NCBI GenBank assembly: GCA_964631295.1
Contig: CAZVXI010000077.1
Location: 1-13,530, forward strand
Source: CAZVXI01 sp964631295
GTDB lineage: Bacteria; Planctomycetota; Phycisphaerae; Phycisphaerales; SM1A02
Reading direction: 5' to 3'
DNA length: 13,530 nt
The position numbers and the translations under genes were made by a program. This document shows positions 1-6,561 of this stretch, one piece after another (position 1 is the first letter of the stretch; every line of letters begins with the position of its first letter). The notes beneath the pieces are model-generated. The model saw only the letters and a program-made list of their open reading frames with translations. It was not told where the DNA came from and ran no database searches.

Positions 1-1
1 G

Positions 2-142
2 CGCGAAGACACGCGAACCGCAATGCTCGTTGATGCAACCTGCTGGGCCATCCTCCGCATCAACATGGCTACCGGCGAGTCGTTCTTCGATGATGACACC
101 ATGATCCGCATGGTAAGCACATGCACGAAACTCATCGATTAG
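2..142 (+). CDS. C-terminal end of an unidentified protein (5' partial)
   Basis: An uninterrupted reading frame enters from the left edge and ends at TAG 140-142, giving 46 residues that end in CTKLID. Most codons end in G or C, as in the confident genes of the window, and the frame includes an acidic FFDDD stretch. It converges on the minus-strand zinc hydrolase gene, with 58 bases between the two stop codons. No family can be recognised from so short a tail. It could be a chance open frame, but its composition and the sensible convergent spacing favour a real gene end. Confidence 0.45.
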   Translation, partial: REDTRTAMLVDATCWAILRINMATGESFFDDDTMIRMVSTCTKLID

Positions 143-200
143 ACGCGTGGCACGCACGCATTCGCGCCGCACACGCTTGTCCAGACCACAAACCCACGAA

Positions 201-1280
201 TCAACTGCCGTTGTTTCGGCCGTCATCCGACACCGAGACGTTTGTTGCAAGGTCTGTTCGCAGACGATGCGCAATGGTCTGGCGTGATGATCGGCGCAGC
301 GCCCGCCGGATCGTTCGCATCGACTTGGTCGGAATCGCAATATGGCACACTGCTTCGCCGGGCATCACCGCCGGGTTGGTCGCCATGCCGAGCACGATGC
401 CGTCCGACGGGCTCAACAACACGGTGTGCGCGCTGCCGAACACTGATTCATTCGTCGCGATCGGTTGACCATACTCAACAAGATCGCCTGGCGCAACATG
501 GAAACGCAACAGCCCGCCGAGCGCTGCCCGCGCCCAGGTTGTCTTGTTGACACGCGTCTGAAAAGTAGGCAGTTCCAGTTCACCGTCGATCATCTCGAGC
601 GTAATCAACACATTGCGAATCCCGCTCAGCCCACACTCGACCACACTCGGTTCGATCTTGTGGACTTCACCCGCTTCCAGAATGATTGTGGGCACGCCTG
701 CATCCGATGCTTCCCGCCGAAATGAGCCTTCCGGGCCGCGTCCGCGTACAACAAGCTCGCAGCCGAATGCCATCGCCAGTTTGCGGATTTCGGGCTTGCG
801 CAGATCCGCCCGGACGTTCGGATAGTTCGTGCGGTGCCTCGCCGCCGTGTGCAGGTCGATGCCGTAGTCGCACTGCAGCGCGATCTGCGTGAACACGACA
901 TGCGCGACGCGGCTGGCAAGGCTGCCGTCAGGATTGCCGGGGAACGAACGATTCAAGTCGCGCCGATCGGGCATGTACCGGTCGTGCTGCTGAAAGCCGA
1001 ACGCATTGATGACCGGCGCGCACACGAGCGTTCCCGCCTTCACCTGCGGCGGATCGTCGTACACCAGTTCTCGAATGATCCCGGTACCGTTGACTTCATC
1101 GCCGTGAATCGCGCCCGTCAGGAACACGCGTGGTCCGGGCTTCTTCCCGCAGAACACGCGGATCGGAATCGACACCGGCTCGCCGATGTACGACTCACTG
1201 ACTTTCAATCGCATGTCCCGGACCTGCCCGGGCTTGACGGTCTCTTCACCAATCGTGATCGACCGGTTGCGTGTTGTCAC
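201..1280 (-). CDS. Succinylglutamate desuccinylase/aspartoacylase-like (M14-type) zinc hydrolase
   Basis: The product is 359 residues long. I chose GTG 1280-1278 as start because it overlaps the rimK stop codon as GTGA; the frame is open further upstream, but only inside rimK. Zinc ligands are visible as H59 and E62 in GAIHGDEVNG and H144 in IDLHTA. E202 in ILEAGE fits the catalytic glutamate, and the RRDLNRSFPG segment (residues 106-115) fits the substrate-binding arginine region of AstE/AspA proteins. Residues about 250-316 form the small beta domain usual in this family (GGLLRFHVAPGD, LSPSDGIV). The family hydrolyses N-acyl amino acids such as N-succinylglutamate or N-acetylaspartate. No other ast or arginine-catabolism gene is near, and the gene is the last of a rimB-rimK operon, so I infer a role in removing or processing glutamyl groups rather than in arginine breakdown. 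The C-terminus (321-341) is Arg-rich, followed by a polar tail. Family call firm, substrate unknown. Confidence 0.9.
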   Translation of the reverse strand: MTTRNRSITIGEETVKPGQVRDMRLKVSESYIGEPVSIPIRVFCGKKPGPRVFLTGAIHGDEVNGTGIIRELVYDDPPQVKAGTLVCAPVINAFGFQQHDRYMPDRRDLNRSFPGNPDGSLASRVAHVVFTQIALQCDYGIDLHTAARHRTNYPNVRADLRKPEIRKLAMAFGCELVVRGRGPEGSFRREASDAGVPTIILEAGEVHKIEPSVVECGLSGIRNVLITLEMIDGELELPTFQTRVNKTTWARAALGGLLRFHVAPGDLVEYGQPIATNESVFGSAHTVLLSPSDGIVLGMATNPAVMPGEAVCHIAIPTKSMRTIRRALRRSSRQTIAHRLRTDLATNVSVSDDGRNNGS

Positions 1281-2509
1281 GTTGTGTCTGCCTTTGAAGT
1301 CTCGGGCGTCTTGCCCGTTTTCTTTTTCTTTCGCTTCTTCTTGCGTTCGGCACTCGGCCAGGGCACAAACCCGCGAAGCGTCAGCAGCTTGCCATAACAC
1401 AGAAGATGGTCGCCGCTGAGCAGTTCGCTCTGCCCGTTGGGATTGGGAATCACATGTCCCTGCCGCGTAATGCTCAGAATGCGAACCTCGCGTTCATCAA
1501 GGCCGGAGTGCTCGATTGTCTTGCCGACCAGTTCGCTGCTCGGGTCGATCTGAAACTCTGCCACACCATACCCGCGGCGGAGCGTGAGGCGCTGGCGCAA
1601 GTCGATTTCGGGCTGGAGGATGCGTTCCTCGATGTATTGCATGACTTCGCCGGCAACGTCGATGCCGGTGGCTTTCTCGATCCCCTCCAGCCCGGGCGAG
1701 GAGTTGACTTCCATCACCTGCGGGCCGTCGGCGCCTTCGAGCATGTCGACGCCGGCCACGTGCAGCCCCATGATCTGTGCCGCCATCACGGCGGTGCGTT
1801 CGTACTCCTCGTCGAGTTCGATCGATTCCGTCTTCCCACCGAGATGCACATTGCTGCGGAACTCCTGGCCCTGTGCACTGCGGCGCATCGCTGCGACCAC
1901 ACGATCACCGATCACAAACGCGCGAACATCCTTGCCTTTGCTCTCCTTGACAAACTTCTGAATCAGCACGTTCTGCCGCGCGCTCTGCAGTGTCTGCACG
2001 ATGGCTTCCGCAATCTTTGCAGTGTCTGCAAGGATCACACCAACGCCTTGCGTTCCTTCGAGCAGTTTGATGATGACCGGCGCACCGCCCACATGCTCGA
2101 TTGCTGGCAGCACATCCTGCTTCCCGCGCACAAACATCGAGTGCGGAANNNNNNNNNNGCTCTTGCCGATGCCGATATCGTGCCGGCTGAGAATCTGAAG
2201 CGAGCGCAGTTTGTCGCGCGAGACAGTAATCCCCTGTGACGGGCTCAGCGAGAAAACACCCATCTGCTCGAACTGGCGCACAACCGCGCAGCCGAAGAAC
2301 GTGATCGATGTGCCGATGCGCGGGACGACCGCGTCGTAGTCGGTCAGTTGCCTTGCTCGATAGATCAGGTCAGGGTGCCCTTCTTCAACGGAGATGGAGA
2401 AACGCAGCGTGTCGAGCACGCGCACCTTGTGCCCGCGCTGGATGGCCGCTTCACGCAACCTGCGTGTCGAGTAGAGCCTTGGTCCTCTTGACAGAATCGC
2501 TATCTTCAT
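1277..2509 (-). CDS. rimK: RimK-type alpha-L-glutamate ligase (ATP-grasp) with C-terminal TrkA_C domain
   Basis: The product is 410 residues as assembled, including four undefined residues (118-121) over the N gap. Residues 1-95 are the pre-ATP-grasp region. Residues 96-290 are the ATP-grasp domain, with strong RimK signatures: SRDKLRS, VGGAP, LLEGTQGVGVIL, FRSNVHLGG and MEVNSSPGLEGIEKATGID. RimK uses ATP to add glutamates to the C-terminus of ribosomal protein S6 in E. coli. Residues about 313-381 (GYGVAEFQIDP, ELVGKTI, VRILSITR, LLSGDHLLCYG) resemble a TrkA_C/RCK_C ligand-binding domain, which E. coli RimK lacks. A lysine-rich tail follows (389-400). ATG 2509-2507 overlaps the rimB stop as ATGA, with a GGGGA ribosome-binding-like sequence before it. 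The gene overlaps the hydrolase downstream by 4 bases. The seven residues around the gap are probably an assembly artefact, not a protein insertion. Confidence 0.93.
   Translation of the reverse strand: MKIAILSRGPRLYSTRRLREAAIQRGHKVRVLDTLRFSISVEEGHPDLIYRARQLTDYDAVVPRIGTSITFFGCAVVRQFEQMGVFSLSPSQGITVSRDKLRSLQILSRHDIGIGKSXXXXPHSMFVRGKQDVLPAIEHVGGAPVIIKLLEGTQGVGVILADTAKIAEAIVQTLQSARQNVLIQKFVKESKGKDVRAFVIGDRVVAAMRRSAQGQEFRSNVHLGGKTESIELDEEYERTAVMAAQIMGLHVAGVDMLEGADGPQVMEVNSSPGLEGIEKATGIDVAGEVMQYIEERILQPEIDLRQRLTLRRGYGVAEFQIDPSSELVGKTIEHSGLDEREVRILSITRQGHVIPNPNGQSELLSGDHLLCYGKLLTLRGFVPWPSAERKKKRKKKKTGKTPETSKADTT
2149..2158. other. Assembly gap (10 N) inside rimK
   Basis: Ten undetermined bases lie within the ATP-grasp part of rimK. 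The frame happens to stay open across them. Flanking residues DIGI on one side and PHSMF on the other would join well if GKS plus the gap were removed, so the gap length is probably arbitrary. Confidence 0.98.
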
Positions 2510-3030
2510 GCTGTCCCCGAATCACCCGGACCGGTTGCCTGCTTCGCACGTTTCTTCTTCGTTCGCTTCTTTCGCCCCTGCAGGTACATATGGCCGGAAT
2601 CCACGACGAAATCCGGCAGCAATGCCGCCCGCCCGAGAAGCATGCGGCAGTGCATCGACTTGCGATTGACCAGACCGATCTGTATCTCCTTCGTGATCGG
2701 GCCAAGCGTCATCGTCGTCGATACGAACAGCCGGTCGTGCGCCGCGCCGAAACTCGACTTCACGCGCGTCCGCCGGACAATCTCCGCCTCGACTTTCACG
2801 TAGTGGTCGCGAATGCGGTCGTACATCACGTTGAAGCGCACGCGATCGCCGGGCAGTTCCTCAAGATTGGATACATCAATCGCGCTGGTTCGCGCGCCGG
2901 TGTCGGCTTTGGTCTTGATGGCGGTGATGCCCCAGTCCGGAAGCGCCACATATTCACGCCAGCCGATGGTCACGAGTTGCGATGCGTGGTCGTGAGTATC
3001 GTTCTCGCTTCGATTCATCTCGATAACCAT
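2506..3030 (-). CDS. rimB: RimB-type retropepsin-like peptidase (formerly 'ATP-dependent zinc protease', DUF785)
   Basis: From ATG 3030-3028 the protein is 174 residues. Residues 20-50 carry the family signature IGWREYVALPDWGI followed by KADTGARTSA, with D43 as the predicted catalytic aspartate of a retropepsin-like fold. Later signatures are IQIGLVNRKSMHCRMLLGRAAL (117-137, split here as two blocks, IQIGLVNRKS and MHCRMLLGRAAL) and FVVDSGHMYL (141-150). In Pseudomonas, RimB is reported to work with RimK on the glutamate tail of ribosomal protein S6; the same partnership is inferred here because the stop codon overlaps the rimK start as ATGA. Residues 153-163 are a run of Lys and Arg. The start is uncertain: no good Shine-Dalgarno precedes either ATG 3030 or ATG 3018, so translation may be coupled to the deaminase gene that ends 16 bases upstream. 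Confidence 0.88.
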   Translation of the reverse strand: MVIEMNRSENDTHDHASQLVTIGWREYVALPDWGITAIKTKADTGARTSAIDVSNLEELPGDRVRFNVMYDRIRDHYVKVEAEIVRRTRVKSSFGAAHDRLFVSTTMTLGPITKEIQIGLVNRKSMHCRMLLGRAALLPDFVVDSGHMYLQGRKKRTKKKRAKQATGPGDSGTA

Positions 3031-3046
3031 AGGAGTCTGCCCGGCT

Positions 3047-3511
3047 TTATTCACCAATGTCCTCTGCCCACAGTTCCGGCCGCTCCTGCTGGGCTCGCTG
3101 CATGAGCGCAGTGCATCGCTCATCGTGCAGGACATCGATCTCAACATTGCTGTGACGCAGCCAGTCTTCAGCACCCATGAATGTCTCGTTCTCTCCGATG
3201 ATGATGCGCGGTATGCGAAACAGGATCGCCGCCCCACTGCACATCGGGCACGGGCTGAGCGTTGTGACCAGCGTCATGGTTGACCAGTCGCGCCGACGGC
3301 CGGCATTGCGAATGCACACGATTTCCGCATGGGCTGTCGGGTCGCCGCTCTGCACACGCATGTTGTGCCCGCGCGCGATGACCTCGCCCGATGCGTCAAC
3401 CAGCACCGCGCCGATTGGCAGCCCGCCCTCGTCCCATGACTTCTCCGCCTGCTCATACGCAGCATCAAGCCACGCCTGTTCGCGCCTACCATCACCCGCC
3501 CGCTGCTGCAT
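3047..3511 (-). CDS. Cytosine deaminase of the yeast Fcy1 type (nucleoside/nucleobase deaminase family)
   Basis: The product is 154 residues, close to the 158 of yeast Fcy1. ATG 3511-3509 is preceded by GAGAGG about ten bases upstream. Zinc-site motifs are H61-A-E63 and P87-C88-P-M-C91. Features shared with yeast cytosine deaminase as I remember it are GGLPIGAVL, RGHNMR (substrate-contact Asn, N50), TTLSPCPMC, IPRIIIGEN and the C-terminal end WAEDIGE, whose W148 and D151 match yeast residues that close over cytosine. The predicted reaction is cytosine plus water to uracil plus ammonia, in pyrimidine salvage. A guanine deaminase or other small nucleobase deaminase is the alternative, but the C-terminal match favours cytosine. 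It is the first gene of the rimB-rimK operon. A functional tie to glutamylation is not obvious, so it may simply be a co-transcribed neighbour. Confidence 0.87.
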   Translation of the reverse strand: MQQRAGDGRREQAWLDAAYEQAEKSWDEGGLPIGAVLVDASGEVIARGHNMRVQSGDPTAHAEIVCIRNAGRRRDWSTMTLVTTLSPCPMCSGAAILFRIPRIIIGENETFMGAEDWLRHSNVEIDVLHDERCTALMQRAQQERPELWAEDIGE

Positions 3512-3552
3512 GTGATCATTCCTCTCGCTGAGACTGCTTCGGAGCCGCCCGC

Positions 3553-5007
3553 GTGGCCAACGCCAACACACCCACATCTTCACCGACCACCCCGGCCGAG
3601 GCATCTGCACCCGCGTTACCCAACGGCAGACCCGTGGCCGCATCATCGGACGGACAGGCCCAATCGGCAAGTCGCCGCGAGCAGGTCTTCCGCGGGATGG
3701 CGTGCCTCGATACGTCCAACAATCCGCGCATCCCGCAGCTCATGAAGATGGTCGGTGCCGTCAGCCGCGCGAAAACACCTCAGGAGGTGCTGCACACCTT
3801 CGGGCAGGGCATGCAGGAACTCAGCCCGACCGATGGCTATATCTCGCTGTCAACACGCGACTGCGCGCCGGGCGAGTATCGCATCACACGCATGTACGTG
3901 AACGATGAGCAACTGCGCTTCGACCCGGGCGATTCCGACCCGTGGCATCATGGTGAGCAGCTTGCCGCGCACACCGGCGGGTTCTTCGGCGAGATCATCC
4001 GCTCCGCGTATCCGGAAGTCATCCACCACCTTGCGATCCATGATGATCCGGTCATCGGCGATGCGCTCAGCAGGTTCGGCAGCATGATGGCCGTCCCGTT
4101 GTTCGATGCGGGCGAGCCAGTCAACTGGGCGGTCATGCTCCGCCGCGACCCAGAAGGTTTCACCATCAAGGAGCTGGAAGACTCCATCCTGCGCGGCAAC
4201 CTCGTGGGCGGCACCGTCAAGAACACGCTCATCGCAACGCAACTGCACGAGGCGCATCGGCAGATCCGGGCGGAAGTCGACCGCGTCGCAGCCATCCAGC
4301 GAGCACTGCTCCCGCAGCAGATGCCCACCATCCCAGGCATGCAGCTCGCCGCCAGCTACCAGACCTTCGACCAGGCCGGCGGCGACTACTACGACTTCAT
4401 CCACCTCGGCTGCGAGGAGGACCCAGTCGACCGATGGGCGCTGCTGATCGCTGATGCATCCGGCCATGGCCCGGCCGCCGCCGTCATGATGGCCATGCTT
4501 CATGCCATCCTGCACGCGTATCCCACACAGCCTCAAGGCCCCGCGCAACTGCTCCAGCACGCGAACCATCACCTCAGCGCCAAACGCATCGAGAGTTCGT
4601 TCATCACTGCGTTCCTCGCATTTTATGATGCAGAATCGCGCGAGCTGCGCTACGCCCGCGCCAGACACAATCCGCCGCTGCTCAAGCGTGCTGGCGCCGG
4701 CCAGCCGGTGCAGCGCCTCGATGATGTCGGCTCCGTGCCGCTGGGAATACTCGACGACATCGAGTATGACGAAGCCACGATCACACTGCAGCCCGGACAA
4801 AGCGTTGTCATGTACACCGATGGCGTCACCGAAGCGCTCAACCCTGCCGGCGAGATGTTCGGACTCGAACGCATCGAACACGCGCTCACGCACTGCACCG
4901 GCCAGCCCGACTGCGTCGTCGATTCAGTCACAACTGCCCTGCTCAAGCATGAAGCAGGCGTGCGCCCCGCAGATGATCAGACCATCGTTATCGCTCGCGT
5001 GGAATGA
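3553..5007 (+). CDS. GAF-SpoIIE (PP2C-like) serine phosphatase, RsbU-like
   Basis: The product is 484 residues from GTG 3553, with GGAG at 3541-3544 at suitable spacing. Residues 1-45 are Ser/Thr/Pro/Ala-rich and probably disordered. Residues about 60-225 look like a GAF sensor. Residues about 228-250 are a helical linker ending in the AIQRALLPQQMP motif typical of RsbU-like proteins. Residues 255-484 are the SpoIIE phosphatase domain, with metal-binding acids at D278 (GGDYYD), D301 (IADASGHG), D423 (YTDGVTE) and D474/D475 (ADDQT). Such enzymes remove phosphate from a serine of a STAS-domain antagonist, and a STAS gene lies directly downstream in convergent orientation. The start could instead be ATG 3697, which would drop the low-complexity leader and leave more room for a promoter. 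The stretch back to the divergent deaminase is only 41 bases. Confidence 0.93.
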   Translation: MANANTPTSSPTTPAEASAPALPNGRPVAASSDGQAQSASRREQVFRGMACLDTSNNPRIPQLMKMVGAVSRAKTPQEVLHTFGQGMQELSPTDGYISLSTRDCAPGEYRITRMYVNDEQLRFDPGDSDPWHHGEQLAAHTGGFFGEIIRSAYPEVIHHLAIHDDPVIGDALSRFGSMMAVPLFDAGEPVNWAVMLRRDPEGFTIKELEDSILRGNLVGGTVKNTLIATQLHEAHRQIRAEVDRVAAIQRALLPQQMPTIPGMQLAASYQTFDQAGGDYYDFIHLGCEEDPVDRWALLIADASGHGPAAAVMMAMLHAILHAYPTQPQGPAQLLQHANHHLSAKRIESSFITAFLAFYDAESRELRYARARHNPPLLKRAGAGQPVQRLDDVGSVPLGILDDIEYDEATITLQPGQSVVMYTDGVTEALNPAGEMFGLERIEHALTHCTGQPDCVVDSVTTALLKHEAGVRPADDQTIVIARVE

Positions 5008-5095
5008 ACGCACACGACATATCAGGATGACCCATCACACCCCTGAGCGATGCGCGCGCACGCAGCACGCCGGTGCAGTGTCGTTCCCCAGGCAG

Positions 5096-5494
5096 TCACG
5101 CAGCTTTGGGTTTTGCGTTCGCCAGAATCTTCTGGACTGCTGAATCGTCCGCAGCAACCTTGAACTTGCGATCGAGTTGCACGAGCTTGAACAGCTCTTG
5201 CATTGCGCGGTTCGCACCGGTGACGATCGCATCGGCACCTCTGGACGCAGCCAGGTTGCGAAGATCAACACACATCCCGATGCCGACACTCGACATGAAG
5301 TCGATCATCGACATATCCAGCACGAGATGCGAGATCGCTCCAGTCAGAGGCTCCAGCGCGTGCGACACATCGTCGCGGATGATGTTTGATTCACGTTCAC
5401 CAATCGTCGGCCCGGCGGGTGTCACAAACACCACGCCGTTGTTCCCTGAGATTGTGACGAACTGCGTTTTCAGATCAAGATCGTTGCTGGTCAT
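5096..5494 (-). CDS. STAS-domain anti-sigma-factor antagonist (SpoIIAA/RsbV-like)
   Basis: The product is 132 residues and is essentially one STAS domain. It begins with a hydrophobic strand (VVFVTPAGPTIG, residues 21-32). The core LVLDMSMIDFMSSVGIG (57-73) matches the SpoIIAA segment that carries the regulatory serine, which aligns with S69 here; the aspartate usually before it is replaced by S68. In partner-switching systems the unphosphorylated form binds an anti-sigma kinase and frees its target. The neighbouring GAF-SpoIIE phosphatase (88 bases away, convergent) is the likely activator. No RsbW-like kinase is seen in the window, so the third partner must be elsewhere. ATG 5494-5492 is preceded closely by a hairpin (5500-5544) that may limit ribosome access. 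Confidence 0.92.
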   Translation of the reverse strand: MTSNDLDLKTQFVTISGNNGVVFVTPAGPTIGERESNIIRDDVSHALEPLTGAISHLVLDMSMIDFMSSVGIGMCVDLRNLAASRGADAIVTGANRAMQELFKLVQLDRKFKVAADDSAVQKILANAKPKAA

Positions 5495-5499
5495 TGGAG

Positions 5500-5544
5500 C
5501 CCTGAACTTCCCGCGAAGCGACTATGCATGCTTCGCTCTCAGGG
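5500..5544 (-). promoter_or_regulatory. Hairpin in the leader of the STAS gene
   Basis: On the minus strand an outer 6-base stem (CCCTGA with TCAGGG) encloses a perfect 7-base stem (GCGAAGC with GCTTCGC, 5513-5536) around a loop that contains ATGCAT. The structure ends five bases before the STAS start codon. The only Shine-Dalgarno-like bases (CAGGG) are inside the outer stem. No T-run follows, so it is not a typical terminator. It could be a translational control element or, as DNA, an operator. Confidence 0.45.
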
Positions 5545-5611
5545 CAGTCGGCTCATTCCGCCTGGTGGTTTTGTGAGAGTTGGAGATTTATCGGCACAAT
5601 TTTTCCTCGTC

Positions 5612-6421
5612 TCATCTGGCGCGCGATACAGCCTCCAGTGCCCACGCATCCACTTCGATCGTGTCCGCAGCCATCACATGCGGTGCAACGTCCGATATCA
5701 CCTCGGCCGGCACGCCTGCAGCCGTCGCGAGCGACGCATCATCCAGCCGATCAAGCGTCGCCTGCCGCAACGGCCATGGGTCATGATGAATCCGCCCGAT
5801 GCGCACACCCCCGTGACGATCGAGTGCGAACAGCCCATACCGCTCAGTCAGAAAGTGCTCCAGTTCGCCTGGCTGCGCTCGCGGCAGGGCTTCACCAATC
5901 GTCCACGCACAGTCGAGACGCGGATCATCCACCGCATGCTCAACGCCCGGCTGATCAAGATGCATCCGTCGGGTGTGATCAAGCCGCCGCACGCGATACG
6001 CAACGCAATCGTTGTGCTGCTTGATCGAAATCTCCGCCATGCGATAGTTGAGCCGCCAGCGCATGCGCGCGCCTGCGACGGCCAGCCTGCTCGTCGCATC
6101 CAGCGAATGAAACCACACACCCCGCTCATCGCCGCATCGCACATACGTGCGCACATTACATTCGTGAAACCGCCGCATCGTCGGAACCGGGCCGAACCGG
6201 TGACGCACGCGCGGCATCGTGAACGGCACAAGCCCCACCCACGCCCAGCCATCGAACGTGTCAACCTCCAGCGGTTCCGGCACAAGCCCGCGCATCACAT
6301 CAACATCCACTGGCCAGTGAATGAACGCGAGCGATGCCCATGTCATGAACATCGCCGCAGGCCCGTCGCGCACCGCGGCGCCCGCCGAAATGCGCGAGTC
6401 TTGAGAAGCAGATCGCATCAT
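5612..6421 (-). CDS. DUF2071 (YqjF-like, COG3361) family protein
   Basis: From ATG 6421-6419 the product is 269 residues. The N-terminal half shows the DUF2071 pattern: FIHWPVDVDVMRGLVPEPLE with WVGLVPFTMP shortly after, then a PVPTMRRFHECNVRTYVR-like segment and GVWFHSLDA, all soluble beta-rich sequence with no signal peptide or membrane helix. The biochemical function of the family is not known to me. The start is uncertain: ATG 6421, ATG 6418 and a methionine about 25 residues in (AMFMTWASLAF) are all possible, and none has a clear ribosome-binding site. The gene sits between the two-component operon upstream (134-145 bases away) and the STAS gene downstream (117 bases), on the same strand as both, so it may be read as part of either unit. 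Confidence 0.82.
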   Translation of the reverse strand: MMRSASQDSRISAGAAVRDGPAAMFMTWASLAFIHWPVDVDVMRGLVPEPLEVDTFDGWAWVGLVPFTMPRVRHRFGPVPTMRRFHECNVRTYVRCGDERGVWFHSLDATSRLAVAGARMRWRLNYRMAEISIKQHNDCVAYRVRRLDHTRRMHLDQPGVEHAVDDPRLDCAWTIGEALPRAQPGELEHFLTERYGLFALDRHGGVRIGRIHHDPWPLRQATLDRLDDASLATAAGVPAEVISDVAPHVMAADTIEVDAWALEAVSRAR

Positions 6422-6561
6422 GCGCAATCATTGTACGTGACGAACCATCCACGGGCCGCGGCGTTAGGTCATACTCGAGTGTTCGCGAAACTCAGTTTTT
6501 GATGAACTGATCAAAGCGGACAACCATTGCCCAGCAACCTCGCGCGTTGGCACCTTCATCT

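Noticed and set aside
1310..1345. Poly-pyrimidine run that could be read as a terminator T-run or simple repeat
   Set aside because: It encodes, on the minus strand, the lysine-rich tail of RimK and has no adjoining stem.
1406..2239. A 277-codon plus-strand frame opposite rimK
   Set aside because: It runs through the N gap and matches nothing, while the opposite strand encodes unmistakable RimK.
3850..4893. A 347-codon open frame on the minus strand opposite the SpoIIE phosphatase gene
   Set aside because: It mirrors the codons of a well-recognised gene, has no family-like motifs and is the usual antisense frame of GC-rich coding DNA.
5008..5095. Possible bidirectional terminator between the convergent phosphatase and STAS genes
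   Set aside because: The best stem I found is GCAC/GTGC around GCCG, only four bases, with no T-run on either side.
6430..6435. TACAAT on the minus strand as a -10 box for the DUF2071 gene
   Set aside because: No -35-like hexamer lies at the right distance and it sits only about nine bases before the ATG.
5528..6502. A 324-codon plus-strand frame opposite the DUF2071 gene
   Set aside because: It is very rich in His, Arg and Pro with no motif, as expected for a shadow frame; the minus-strand frame has a clear DUF2071 pattern.
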